Source: a candidate division FCPU426 bacterium (GTDB lineage: Bacteria; Oederibacteriota; Muellerivitia; Muellerivitales; Muellerivitaceae). Taken from it: 64,000 nt of DNA. Position numbers and translations under genes: made by a program. Each line of letters opens with the position of its first letter. Within the stretch, counting starts at the first letter, position 1. The stretch lies in assembly GCA_027452205.1 (NCBI GenBank), contig DAIDGV010000025.1, forward strand, positions 1 through 64,000, in the 5' to 3' direction. Shown piece after piece: positions 55,602-63,773 of this stretch. The notes under the pieces are model-generated. The model made no database searches and was not told where the DNA came from. It saw nothing but the letters and a program-made list of their open reading frames with translations.

Positions 55602-55771
55602 CCACGAAGGGCACCCCTAACCCATGATTCTCAAATGAATCATACGGGGTAGTACCGCCCTCAATATTGGGTTATTGAGGGGCGGCACACAAAGAACACT
55701 AAGTAAGGCCCATATTGTTCCATTAACCCATTTTTGTCTTCCTTTATGCCCTTGGTGCCCTTTGTGGTTAA
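55599..55771. repeat. Element B: inverted CACAAAGGG repeats in the trpD-hrpB divergent region
   Basis: The right arm (about 55730-55771), read on the minus strand, has 9-nt units CACAAAGGG, CACCAAGGG, CATAAAGGA. The left arm has CACGAAGGG at 55602-55611 and, after an interruption, CACAAAGAA, CACTAAGTA at 55688-55705. The interruption holds two hairpins and may be a small insertion. Confidence 0.65.
55614..55687. mobile_element. Possible small hairpin insertion inside element B
   Basis: The segment breaks the left arm of element B and is flanked by GGCA at 55610-55613 and 55684-55687. It contains ATGATTC-TCAAAT-GAATCAT (55624-55643) and a long hairpin of CCGCCCTCAATA pairing with TATTGAGGGGCGG (55655-55685). 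Removing it restores the repeat phrase. The insertion model is inferred from this one copy. Confidence 0.35.
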
Positions 55772-55790
55772 CCGACTTAGCCTTTACAAT
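55762..55790 (+). promoter_or_regulatory. Promoter of hrpB with a leaderless start
   Basis: The -35 TTGTGG (55762-55767), 17-base spacer and -10 TACAAT (55785-55790) end eight bases before the ATG at 55799; no ribosome site lies between. The -35 falls in the right arm of element B. Confidence 0.45.
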
Positions 55791-55798
55791 AACCGCCC

Positions 55799-58324
55799 AT
55801 GAATTCCCCCAACCCCGTCCTGCCCATCGATACGTTGATTCCCGGCATTCTTCAAGCCCTCGAACAGCGCACCGCCGCGGTGGTCATCGCCCAACCCGGC
55901 GCGGGTAAGACCACCCGGGTCCCGCCCGCTTTTTTGAAAGCCCCTTACCTGGCTGGCAAAGAAATATGGGTGCTTCAACCCCGCCGCTTGGCCGCCAAGC
56001 TGGCCGCCTTGCGGGTAGCCGAAGAACTGGGTGAAAAAGCGGGCGACCAAGTGGGTTATCAATTTCGTTTCGAGAAGATCGTCGGCCCTAGGACCCGTCT
56101 GCGGTTCCTGACCGATGGCATGCTGTTACCCCTGGCCCAAGAGGATAAAACCCTTCAAAAAGTGGGCCTAGTCATTTTGGATGAGTTCCATGAGAGAAGT
56201 TTGGAATTAGAGCTGGGCCTGGCCTGGCTTCGCCGTTTACAGCAAACCACCCGACCCGACCTGAAACTGCTGGTCATGAGCGCCACCTTGGATGCTGAAG
56301 CCCTGTCCGGCTATTTATCGAACGCTCCAATTTTTAGCAGCGAAGGCCGTCTCTTTCCCATTCAAGTCGAGTATCTGCCCCAGCCTGAGCAACATGACCT
56401 GAGCTTAAAAGTTAAAGGGGCTATCCGCCATTTGCACCAAAAGGGTATCCAAGGAACCACCCTGGTCTTTCTGCCGGGATTAGGCGAGATCAAGCAATGC
56501 CAAAGGGCCCTCGGTCAGGAAAAAGCCGAAGTCCACGCGCTTTATGGAGCCCTATCCGTAGAGGAACAACAAGCCGTGTTAAAACCTGTGCCCGGCAACA
56601 AAGTGATCCTCAGCACCAACGTGGCCGAGACTTCCCTGACCGTGCCCGGCGTCACCGCTGTGGTGGATGCGGGCCTCACCCGCCAATCTCGGGTGTCGGG
56701 CTGGTCCGGGCTTCAAAGCTTGGTCACTGTACCCGCCAGCCAGGCCTCGGCAGCCCAAAGGGCGGGCCGTGCGGGTCGGTTGCAAGAAGGCACCTGTCTG
56801 CGGCTCTTTACCAAATATGACTTCGACCACCGCGCCGCCTTTGACCTGCCGGAGCTTTTACGGGCGGACCTATCCAAAAGCCTTTTGGACCTACTCAATT
56901 TAGGCGTGACGGATTTTAAGACCTTCCCCTGGTTCTTGAGCCCTTCGGACAATTCTCTTTCATCCGCCCTGACCCTTTTAAAACGCCTTGGTGCAGTGGA
57001 CGAGCTGAACCACCTGACCCAAATAGGCCGCCGCATGGCTAACTTACCCTTGGCCCCCCGCATTGCCCGATTCTTACTGGAAGCCGAAAAACATGCAGGG
57101 TCCAATCCCATGGTTCTGCGTCAGGCTTGCCGTTTGGCCACCTATATCAGCGAAGAGAAGATGGGCGCCGAAGATTTGATGGAGGACCTGCGCCGCTACC
57201 AACCCAGTTATGAAGCCTCCAAGTTGGACGAAAAGCTAGCGGGGCTTTTAAAGGTAAGTCATCTGTCCGCCAACCAAAAACCCGATACCAAACTCATCTC
57301 CACCAAGGCCTCAAGCCGAGGTGAACGCCTTGATAGGGCCGATTCCAAAAAAGAATCGGTCCAGGAAGCTTTGGCTTTTTCCCTTTTAGCCGCCTTCCCT
57401 GATCGCGTGGCCCAAACCCGGCCTCAGAACAAGAAAGAACTTTTAATGTACGAGGGCGGCACTGCCATGGGCAGCGACGAGGTGTTATTAAGGCATCACG
57501 ACTATTTCATTGTGGTGGAAGCTCAAGAGGTGACCTATGGCGGTCGACATCCGAAAGATATCGCCAAAACCCAAGTCAAAGCCCGTTCTATTTGCCCCAT
57601 TGAAGAAACCTGGTTGCTCGACCTCTTCCCCGATGACCTGAAAGACATCATTTTTTGTCAATGGAACGACAAGTCCCAACGAGTGGAGGGTTATAAACGC
57701 CTTCAGTACGGGTTGTTGATTCTGGATGAGAAAGTCTTAGGGCCAGGGGATTGGCCCACCGAGGCCCAAGAAATGCTGTTCAAGGAAGCTTTATCGAGAG
57801 GGCCCCAAACCTATTGCGACCCCGAGGAATTGACCAGTTTCTTGAACCGTGCCCGTTTCATGGGCGAAAGGACCAAGGACTTCCCTGTTTTTAACGAGGA
57901 ACTAGTCGAAAAGACGCTGAGAGAACTTTGCGAAACCTGCCGTAGCTTCAAGGACCTGCAAGAAGCCGGTTTCGTTTCTTATTTAAGGGCTAAATTGACG
58001 CCCCAAGAGCAAAGCCTGATGGACCGTCTGGCTCCCAGCCATATCGCTTTGGACGCTGGACGCCGAGTGATCATTCACTATGACCAAGGCAAACCGCCTT
58101 GGGCCGAATCGCGTATTCAGGATTTCTTCGGCATGAAAAAGGGACCAACGGTGGGTGGTGGCGAAGTGCCAGTCGTTTTGCACTTGTTGTCACCGAGACA
58201 GCAGCCTCTGCAGGTGACCAGCGACTTAGCGGGCTTTTGGGTTAATCACTACCCACAAATTCGAAAAGAAATGATGCGTCGCTACCCACGGCATAAGTGG
58301 CCGGAGAGTCCAATTGTTTTATAG
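55799..58324 (+). CDS. hrpB: ATP-dependent DEAH-box helicase
   Basis: The product (841 residues) matches HrpB: Walker A AQPGAGKTTRVPPAF, DEFHERS (DExH), MSATLD, STNVAETSLTVPGV and QRAGRAGR, then the helicase-associated and C-terminal HrpB domains. Its cellular role is not settled in well-studied bacteria; RNA helicase activity is inferred. It stands alone, divergent from trpD, with a leaderless-type start. Confidence 0.93.
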   Translation: MNSPNPVLPIDTLIPGILQALEQRTAAVVIAQPGAGKTTRVPPAFLKAPYLAGKEIWVLQPRRLAAKLAALRVAEELGEKAGDQVGYQFRFEKIVGPRTRLRFLTDGMLLPLAQEDKTLQKVGLVILDEFHERSLELELGLAWLRRLQQTTRPDLKLLVMSATLDAEALSGYLSNAPIFSSEGRLFPIQVEYLPQPEQHDLSLKVKGAIRHLHQKGIQGTTLVFLPGLGEIKQCQRALGQEKAEVHALYGALSVEEQQAVLKPVPGNKVILSTNVAETSLTVPGVTAVVDAGLTRQSRVSGWSGLQSLVTVPASQASAAQRAGRAGRLQEGTCLRLFTKYDFDHRAAFDLPELLRADLSKSLLDLLNLGVTDFKTFPWFLSPSDNSLSSALTLLKRLGAVDELNHLTQIGRRMANLPLAPRIARFLLEAEKHAGSNPMVLRQACRLATYISEEKMGAEDLMEDLRRYQPSYEASKLDEKLAGLLKVSHLSANQKPDTKLISTKASSRGERLDRADSKKESVQEALAFSLLAAFPDRVAQTRPQNKKELLMYEGGTAMGSDEVLLRHHDYFIVVEAQEVTYGGRHPKDIAKTQVKARSICPIEETWLLDLFPDDLKDIIFCQWNDKSQRVEGYKRLQYGLLILDEKVLGPGDWPTEAQEMLFKEALSRGPQTYCDPEELTSFLNRARFMGERTKDFPVFNEELVEKTLRELCETCRSFKDLQEAGFVSYLRAKLTPQEQSLMDRLAPSHIALDAGRRVIIHYDQGKPPWAESRIQDFFGMKKGPTVGGGEVPVVLHLLSPRQQPLQVTSDLAGFWVNHYPQIRKEMMRRYPRHKWPESPIVL

Positions 58325-58330
58325 TTGGTT

Positions 58331-58510
58331 TTAAAGTTTAAGAAAAAACGAAACTACCAATAACAGAAAATACAAGAAGACCAAAAACCAAAACAACCCT
58401 GGAGTTTCATCCCTTCGAATTGTAAAAAACAACAGTTCGACTTTCCCGATCACAAGTGTAAATAAAATGGTGAGACCCAAAACAATAGCTATAAGTATGT
58501 GAGGATACAT
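58331..58510 (-). CDS. Small two-helix membrane protein, 59 residues
   Basis: The ORF runs from an ATG at 58510 to a TAA at 58331-58333. The product starts MYPHILIAIVLGLTILFT, has a short charged loop (IRRDETPGL) and a second helix (FWFLVFLYFLLLVVSF). The two hydrophobic helices and the E-T-P-x-L-F-W turn resemble many uncharacterised small inner-membrane proteins. A GGAG lies eleven bases before the start. It sits between hrpB (convergent end, 6-base gap) and tatD on the minus strand. Function is unknown. Confidence 0.65.
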   Translation of the reverse strand: MYPHILIAIVLGLTILFTLVIGKVELLFFTIRRDETPGLFWFLVFLYFLLLVVSFFLKL

Positions 58511-58574
58511 TTTATTAAAGACTCCGTGTCAAAAACCTAACCAATGAAAATTTAATTTCTACAATTGAAGCCGA

Positions 58575-59336
58575 TTAAATATTAAAAAAACTCTTGGCAG
58601 TTTGTGTTGTTGCCACAGCCAATTCTTCTAGCGTTATCCCCTTCACTTGCGCAACTCTCTCCGCTGTATATCGAACATAACCCGGTTCATTGCGCTTACC
58701 CCGATTAGGCTCCGGGGTCAAATAAGGTGAGTCCGTCTCGACCACTAAGCGGTCCAGGGGGATCTTGGCGACCGCGTCGCGGATGGATTGACCATTCTTA
58801 AAGGTGACCGGCCCGGCAATGGAAAAGGTGCACCCCAGGTCCATGAAGCGTTCCACATAATCCGGCCCCGCCGAGTAGCAATGCATGAGGATCTTCAGGC
58901 CTTTCACCTTTTCCGAAAGCACTTTCAGAAGATCATCGTGGGCATCTCGGTCGTGGATGACGATGGGCAGGGACAGCTCCCGGGCCAGGGCGATCATGCG
59001 CTCGAACACCTCGAACTGGCGCTTTTTATCTGAAGTATGATGATAATCCAGCCCAATTTCGCCAATGGCAACCGGCTTGGTTTCTCGGGCTAACCGCTCG
59101 ACCTCTTGAAGGATGGTCTCATCAAAACGGTCCACATCCGAAGGGTGAGCCCCCACGGTGTGATAGACCTTGCCCGGGTGCCGGGAGGCGATCTTGGCCG
59201 CCGCCGCGGAGGTTTGCTCGTCGGTGCCGATGGTCACGAACAGCTCCACGCCCATCTCTTTGGCCTTCTGAAGGACCGCTTCCTCATCCCCGATCAGCCG
59301 AACGTCATCCAAATGGCAGTGGGTGTCGATTAACAT
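58575..59336 (-). CDS. tatD: TatD-family metal-dependent DNase
   Basis: The product (253 residues) has the TatD amidohydrolase-fold motifs: LIDTHCHLDD with the metal HxH, GEIGLDYHHT, IVIHDRDAHDD, LMHCYS and VETDSPYLTPEPNRGKRNEP. These proteins are 3'-5' exonucleases or metal-dependent hydrolases in DNA repair and quality control. It lies two bases after metG, the common metG-tatD pairing, and is probably translationally coupled. The 3' part (about 58560-58690) is AT-rich relative to the rest. Confidence 0.93.
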   Translation of the reverse strand: MLIDTHCHLDDVRLIGDEEAVLQKAKEMGVELFVTIGTDEQTSAAAAKIASRHPGKVYHTVGAHPSDVDRFDETILQEVERLARETKPVAIGEIGLDYHHTSDKKRQFEVFERMIALARELSLPIVIHDRDAHDDLLKVLSEKVKGLKILMHCYSAGPDYVERFMDLGCTFSIAGPVTFKNGQSIRDAVAKIPLDRLVVETDSPYLTPEPNRGKRNEPGYVRYTAERVAQVKGITLEELAVATTQTAKSFFNI

Positions 59337-59338
59337 GG

Positions 59339-61198
59339 TTAGCCCGCGTTCGTGAAAAGCTTTTGGGTTTCGGCCAGCAAATGGTCGTAAACCCCATCGA
59401 CTGCCTTGGAGTCCGCCAGTTTTTGCTGCTCGACCTCGATAATGACCCGCTTTTTATCGGGTGTGCGGACATAGAACCCATACTTCCCCTGGGCCAATAA
59501 CACCGGATATTCCAGGCTGGAGGAGGCCAGCCAGCCGCATTCAGGTTTCAGGTTCAAAGCGGTCTTGAAGTGCTGGGTGATCTTCTTTTTCAGGTTTCCT
59601 TGGGCGGCCACAATGGCGTCTTGCCCGCCAACCTCGGCCTTTTCTCCCTCTTTTTTCTTCTCGATCCGGGGGAACAAAGGCGTTCCCACCTTTACCTTTT
59701 GGCCCTTTTGATAAACACCCGCCGTCTCGGTTTCCGAAAAGGAATGTTTTTCGACCTTATCCGTAAAGCCCAGCTGTTCCCAAATGGCTTGGGCGGTAAA
59801 GGGCATGAAGGGCGACAAGCGCAGGGCGGTGACCCGCAGCACCTCGACCATGGTGAAGATGACCTTTTGGAGTTCTTCCTTTTTGGACTCGTCCTTTGCC
59901 AAGTTCCAGGGGGCCGAGTCTTGGATGTATTTATTGGCTGCTTTTATCAGCTCCCAATATTGTCCCAAGACTACGTCAAAAGCCAATTTATCCATTAATT
60001 CTCTGGCGTGTTCTAGCGAACCCATCTTCCACGCAATATCCAAATTACTATCAAAACTTTCCTTTTTTGAAGGCTCAGGAATTGATCCGCCAAAATATTT
60101 TTCAACCATCGTTAGGGTTCGGCTAATCAAATTACCCAAGTCATTCGCTAAGTCGCCATTGAAACGGCCCTCAAAGGTTTCTTCGGTATATGTGCCATCA
60201 AAACCGAACACCACTTCGCGCAAAAGGTAATAGCGCAAAGCATCCGGGCCGTAAGTATCCATGAGGTTCATGGGGTTGACCACATTGCCCAGGCTTTTGG
60301 ACATCTTCTCCCCGCCCATGTTGATATAACCCGTGCCAAAGACCCGCTTGGGCAGGGGCAAACCCGCCGCCATCAGCATGGTGGGCCAAATGGTGGCGTG
60401 GAAGCGCAGGATGTCTTTGCCGATGACATGCACATCCGCGGGCCAGAACTTTTTATAGTTCTCGCCGTCCGGCCAGCCGAGGGCCGAGATGTAATTGATG
60501 AGCGCGTCGAACCAGACATAGATGGTGGCGTTGCCGTCCACGGGCGCCGGAATGCCCCACTTGACCGTAGAGCGGGTGATGGAAACATCCGCCAGGCCGG
60601 GCTTAATGAAGTTATTCACCAACTCGTTCTTGCGGCTATCGGGTTGGATGAAGTCCGGATGATCCGCCAGATACTTTTCGAGCTGGGTTTGGAATTTGGA
60701 CATAGCGAAGAAGTAATTCTCTTCTTTGATGCGTTCGACCGGACGGCCGCAATCCGGGCATTTGCCGTCGATGACCTCGGAATCGAGCAGGAACTTCTCG
60801 TCGGGCAGGCAATACCAGCCCTCGTAATCCGCTTTATAGATATAGCCCGTGTCCATGACCTTTTTGAAAAAGGCCTGGGCGGCCTTGCGGTGATCCTCAT
60901 CGGTGGTGCGGATAAAGCGGTCATTGGTGATACCCAGCCGTACCCAAACTTCTTTAAAACGCTCCACCACTTGGTCGGCCAATTGCTTGGGCTCCAGGCC
61001 CTTTTCCTTGGCGGTCTTGGCGATCTTTTGGCCGTGTTCGTCCGTACCCGTTAAAAAGAAAACCTCATAGCCGTCCATGCGCTTGAACCGGGCCAAAGCG
61101 TCGGCCCCGACCGTGGAATAGGCATGCCCGATATGAGGCACATCGTTGACGTAATAGATGGGGGTGGTGACGTAAAAGGTCTTCTTTTCCAAAGCCAC
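59339..61198 (-). CDS. metG: Methionyl-tRNA synthetase
   Basis: This class I synthetase charges tRNA-Met. The product (619 residues) has YVNDVPHIGHAYS (HIGH), a single CPDCGRP zinc knuckle, and KMSKSLGNVV (KMSKS), followed by the helical anticodon-binding domain. The C-terminal 100 residues (about 520-619) do not look like the usual tRNA-binding OB domain and are not recognised. The GTG at 61198 has AAGGAG six bases upstream; the longer frame to 61267 runs into element C. The DNA at about 60001-60180 has about 42 percent GC, lower than the flanks. Confidence 0.95.
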   Translation of the reverse strand: MALEKKTFYVTTPIYYVNDVPHIGHAYSTVGADALARFKRMDGYEVFFLTGTDEHGQKIAKTAKEKGLEPKQLADQVVERFKEVWVRLGITNDRFIRTTDEDHRKAAQAFFKKVMDTGYIYKADYEGWYCLPDEKFLLDSEVIDGKCPDCGRPVERIKEENYFFAMSKFQTQLEKYLADHPDFIQPDSRKNELVNNFIKPGLADVSITRSTVKWGIPAPVDGNATIYVWFDALINYISALGWPDGENYKKFWPADVHVIGKDILRFHATIWPTMLMAAGLPLPKRVFGTGYINMGGEKMSKSLGNVVNPMNLMDTYGPDALRYYLLREVVFGFDGTYTEETFEGRFNGDLANDLGNLISRTLTMVEKYFGGSIPEPSKKESFDSNLDIAWKMGSLEHARELMDKLAFDVVLGQYWELIKAANKYIQDSAPWNLAKDESKKEELQKVIFTMVEVLRVTALRLSPFMPFTAQAIWEQLGFTDKVEKHSFSETETAGVYQKGQKVKVGTPLFPRIEKKKEGEKAEVGGQDAIVAAQGNLKKKITQHFKTALNLKPECGWLASSSLEYPVLLAQGKYGFYVRTPDKKRVIIEVEQQKLADSKAVDGVYDHLLAETQKLFTNAG

Positions 61199-61218
61199 AG
61201 ACAACTCCTTACTGGGAA

Positions 61219-61326
61219 CCACGGATTCACACGGATGGACACAGATGATAAATCCTAATAGGTCCAAAAACCGCCAGTTTTTTTGATTTTGGGGACTTAT
61301 CTGCGTTTATCTGTGTGCATCTGTGG
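61219..61326. repeat. Element C: inverted CACAGATNNA repeats between metG and holB
   Basis: The left arm (61219-61246) has three units of 10 nt, CACGGATTCA, CACGGATGGA, CACAGAT. The right arm (61299-61326), inverted, has CACAGATGCA, CACAGATAAA, CGCAGAT. The arms agree at 22 of 28 positions. Confidence 0.8.
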
Positions 61327-61337
61327 CTAAGAATGCC

Positions 61338-62381
61338 TCAGACTTGAACGGCCAATTCGATAAAGGACCGCTCGTCGATTTGGCCCGTTTTAAGGCCTTC
61401 GCGAAGCTCGAGAAAGAGATGGTCCATGATCATGCGGGTTCCCAGATAGGCTGGGATCATGTCCTGGTGCTTTTGAAGGCAGCGCAAGACCTGTTCGGGA
61501 GGCAACCCGGATAGGCCCGCTGGCACCGGGGTTTGACCCATCAAGCGGCGGGACCAAAGATTGAGATAGACCTGCAGGATGGCCTGATGGACCTGGGACT
61601 TTCGTTGGGTAGCGGTCAACTCCTCGTCACCTAAAAAATCCGGTTCCCATTGGTCATATTCGCTGACCAACTTGAGCCATTCGGGGTCCTTGCCTTGAAG
61701 GGCCCGGTCCATGTCCTCGCAAACTTTCTTTCGAAAATCCGTCCAGGAGCTGTCCCCTGCCTTGAGGGCTAGCGTGAGATTGCCGTTGGCTTCTTCCGCC
61801 GCGGCCTGGGCGTCCGCCGGGGACCAACCATGGGTTTGGACCAGGATGGACTGGACGGTGGAGGCGGGCAGCGCCGCGAAACGCACCAAGCGGCAACGTG
61901 ACAGCACCGTCGGCAGGAATTTGCTGGTCTTGGAGGCGATCAGGATGATGATGGTATTGGCCGGCGGCTCTTCGAGGGTTTTAAGAAAAACGTTCTGGGC
62001 GGATTCATTGATCCTGTCGCCTTCGGGAACGATGGCCACCTTACAAGGCGCGGACAAGGGCGCGTTCGAGAGTTTTCGGTTCAGGGCCAAAATATCGTCG
62101 ACTGAAATTTCATTCTTCCCCTCGGCCCTTTCCACCCAGAAAAGATCGGGATGGGACTTGGATAAGACCTGCTTGCAGACCGCGCAACCGGGGCAATCCG
62201 GCCCTTCCTGGCAAAAGAGGGTACGGACCATGGCCAGGGCGTGGGTCTTCTTACCCGTGCCTTCCGGCCCAGCCCAAATGTAGCTTTGGACCGATCCCTG
62301 GGCCAAAAGGCCTTTGAGCAGTTTTTCGACTTCCGGTTGGGAGGTAAGCTTTTCTAAGCGGGGGACGGCCAGGTCAGACAT
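61338..62381 (-). CDS. holB: DNA polymerase III delta-prime subunit
   Basis: This clamp-loader subunit helps load the sliding clamp. The product (347 residues) has an AAA+ core with the P-loop-like IWAGPEGTGKKTHALAMV, a zinc module C-x5-C-x2-C-x2-C (CQEGPDCPGCAVC), and the arginine-finger region LSRCRLVRF. Its start overlaps the tmk stop by 8 bases. The tmk-holB pairing is common in bacteria. Element C follows its stop. Confidence 0.93.
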   Translation of the reverse strand: MSDLAVPRLEKLTSQPEVEKLLKGLLAQGSVQSYIWAGPEGTGKKTHALAMVRTLFCQEGPDCPGCAVCKQVLSKSHPDLFWVERAEGKNEISVDDILALNRKLSNAPLSAPCKVAIVPEGDRINESAQNVFLKTLEEPPANTIIILIASKTSKFLPTVLSRCRLVRFAALPASTVQSILVQTHGWSPADAQAAAEEANGNLTLALKAGDSSWTDFRKKVCEDMDRALQGKDPEWLKLVSEYDQWEPDFLGDEELTATQRKSQVHQAILQVYLNLWSRRLMGQTPVPAGLSGLPPEQVLRCLQKHQDMIPAYLGTRMIMDHLFLELREGLKTGQIDERSFIELAVQV

Positions 62382-63042
62382 GACGGCCCTTGGAGCCGGA
62401 GATCGCTTGGGGCGGCGGTAACCGGTGGATGAGATTCTTCAGCATTTGCTGATAGACCTGTTCCTGGTCTTGGCTGGCATCCAACACTAGGACACGCTTT
62501 TTGTCCTGCTTGGCGATGGTCAGGAATATCTCACGGACCCTTTGATGGAACTCGATCTTTTCCTGCTCCATGCGGTCCTTGCCCTTGCCCCGCCCCACAG
62601 CGCGGCGAAGACCCATATCCACGGGCAGGTCGAGCAAAAGGGTGATGTCCGGCTTGAGCCCGCCGGTGGCCATTTGGTTCATTTTCACGAGCATGTCCAT
62701 GTCAAAGCCGCGTCCGCCGCCCTGATAGGCCAGGGTGGAATCCGTATAGCGGTCGCATAGGACCACTTTGCCCTTGGCCAAGGCCGGTTTGACCACTTCT
62801 TGCACATGCTGCGCCCGGTCGGCCAAGAAAAGGAAAAGTTCGGTCTCGTTGGTGAGGTTATATTCCAACTTATTGAGGATCCAGCGGCGCAAATGGGTGC
62901 TGAGCTTGGAACCGCCCGGTTCGCGGGTAACGATGAAAGGAATGCCGTATTTCTTGAGGAGGAGGGACAAATGCTTGATTTGCGTGGTCTTGCCCGCGCC
63001 TTCGGGGCCCTCGAAAGTGATGAATAAACCTTTGTTGTTCAT
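62374..63042 (-). CDS. tmk: Thymidylate kinase
   Basis: This kinase makes dTDP from dTMP. The product (222 residues) has the P-loop FEGPEGAGKTTQIKHL, the catalytic DR(Y/H) motif DRYTDSTLAYQGGGRG, TREPGGSKLS and the lid RGKGKDRMEQ. The ATG at 63042 has AAGGCGG upstream. It starts the tmk-holB-metG-tatD gene run; a promoter lies 31-58 bases upstream. Confidence 0.97.
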   Translation of the reverse strand: MNNKGLFITFEGPEGAGKTTQIKHLSLLLKKYGIPFIVTREPGGSKLSTHLRRWILNKLEYNLTNETELFLFLADRAQHVQEVVKPALAKGKVVLCDRYTDSTLAYQGGGRGFDMDMLVKMNQMATGGLKPDITLLLDLPVDMGLRRAVGRGKGKDRMEQEKIEFHQRVREIFLTIAKQDKKRVLVLDASQDQEQVYQQMLKNLIHRLPPPQAISGSKGRHV

Positions 63043-63072
63043 ATCCGCCTTTTCCTTGAGTAGGACATACAG

Positions 63073-63100
63073 AATATAGCGGATTTCACCGGAATTTGAA
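63073..63100 (-). promoter_or_regulatory. Promoter candidate of the tmk-holB-metG-tatD run
   Basis: The -35 TTCAAA (63095-63100), 16-base spacer and -10 TATATT (63073-63078) give a leader of about 24 bases. Confidence 0.4.
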
Positions 63101-63157
63101 TGGTAAACCGATGCCCCCTCTCCTCTTCAGGTCAAAATAATGATATGTCTGAAAATG

Positions 63158-63276
63158 AAAAAGCCCCGCCTCGCTTCGCTCATAGGGGAACTTCCCCCTA
63201 TGTACCCCATATTCAAACCCCAAAGAGCTCACGCCCTTTGCATCCCGGAGTCGGGAAAATAAAAAAGCCCCGCCTC
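63158..63276. repeat. 15-bp direct repeat of the rplL terminator left arm
   Basis: aaaaagccccgcctc occurs at 63158-63172 and 63262-63276. The second copy is the left arm of the terminator; the first lacks a right arm. A separate hairpin lies between them (cataggggaa pairing with cttccccctatg, 63181-63202). Confidence 0.7.
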
Positions 63277-63298
63277 CCTTTCGGAAAGCGGGGCTTTT
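63257..63298 (-). terminator. Rho-independent terminator after rplL
   Basis: On the minus strand AAAAGCCCCGC pairs with GCGGGGCTTTT around an internal loop, followed by a T-rich tail (TTTTTTATTTT). It is 16 bases after the rplL stop. Confidence 0.9.
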
Positions 63299-63313
63299 CG
63301 GAACAGCTGAAGC

Positions 63314-63697
63314 TTACTTGACTTCCAATTCGGCGCCAGATTCTTTGAACTTGGCGATGATGGAATCGGCTTCCGCCTTGGGAACGCCGGTCTTGACAGG
63401 CTTCGGAGCGCCGTCGACCAGGTCCTTGGCTTCTTTCAAGCCCAGGCCGGTGACTTCGCGGACGACCTTGATGACGCCGATCTTGTTGGCGCCAGCGTTC
63501 TTCAAGATAACATCGAACGCGGTCTTTTCTTCGGCGGCGGCAGCAGCGCCAGCGCCGGCTCCGGCAGCAGCGACCGCCACAGGGGCAGCAGCCGACACGC
63601 CGAACTTGGTCTCGAGAGCCTTCACGAGTTCGTTCAATTCCAGAACGCTCATGGACTCGATGGCCGTGATGAATTCATCTTTCGTTAAAGTAGGCAT
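63314..63697 (-). CDS. rplL: 50S ribosomal protein L7/L12
   Basis: L7/L12 forms the ribosomal stalk that recruits translation factors. The product (127 residues) has the N-terminal dimerisation helix region ([20 protein letters not shown]), an Ala-rich hinge, and the conserved C-terminal domain [20 protein letters not shown] and [19 protein letters not shown]. The ATG at 63697 has GGAGG nine bases upstream. It is the last gene of the rplJ-rplL unit, ended by a strong terminator. Confidence 0.98.
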   Translation of the reverse strand: MPTLTKDEFITAIESMSVLELNELVKALETKFGVSAAAPVAVAAAGAGAGAAAAAEEKTAFDVILKNAGANKIGVIKVVREVTGLGLKEAKDLVDGAPKPVKTGVPKAEADSIIAKFKESGAELEVK

Positions 63698-63773
63698 TTG
63701 AATCTTCCTCCAAAATTTGATCTAAGTTGTGCCCGGGACCCAAAGGGCCCGGAACGGGTTAATAAAACAACGA

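Noticed and set aside
55624-55685. trp attenuator or T-box
   Set aside because: The hairpins lie upstream of the likely trpD promoter, have no leader peptide with Trp codons, and no T-run follows.
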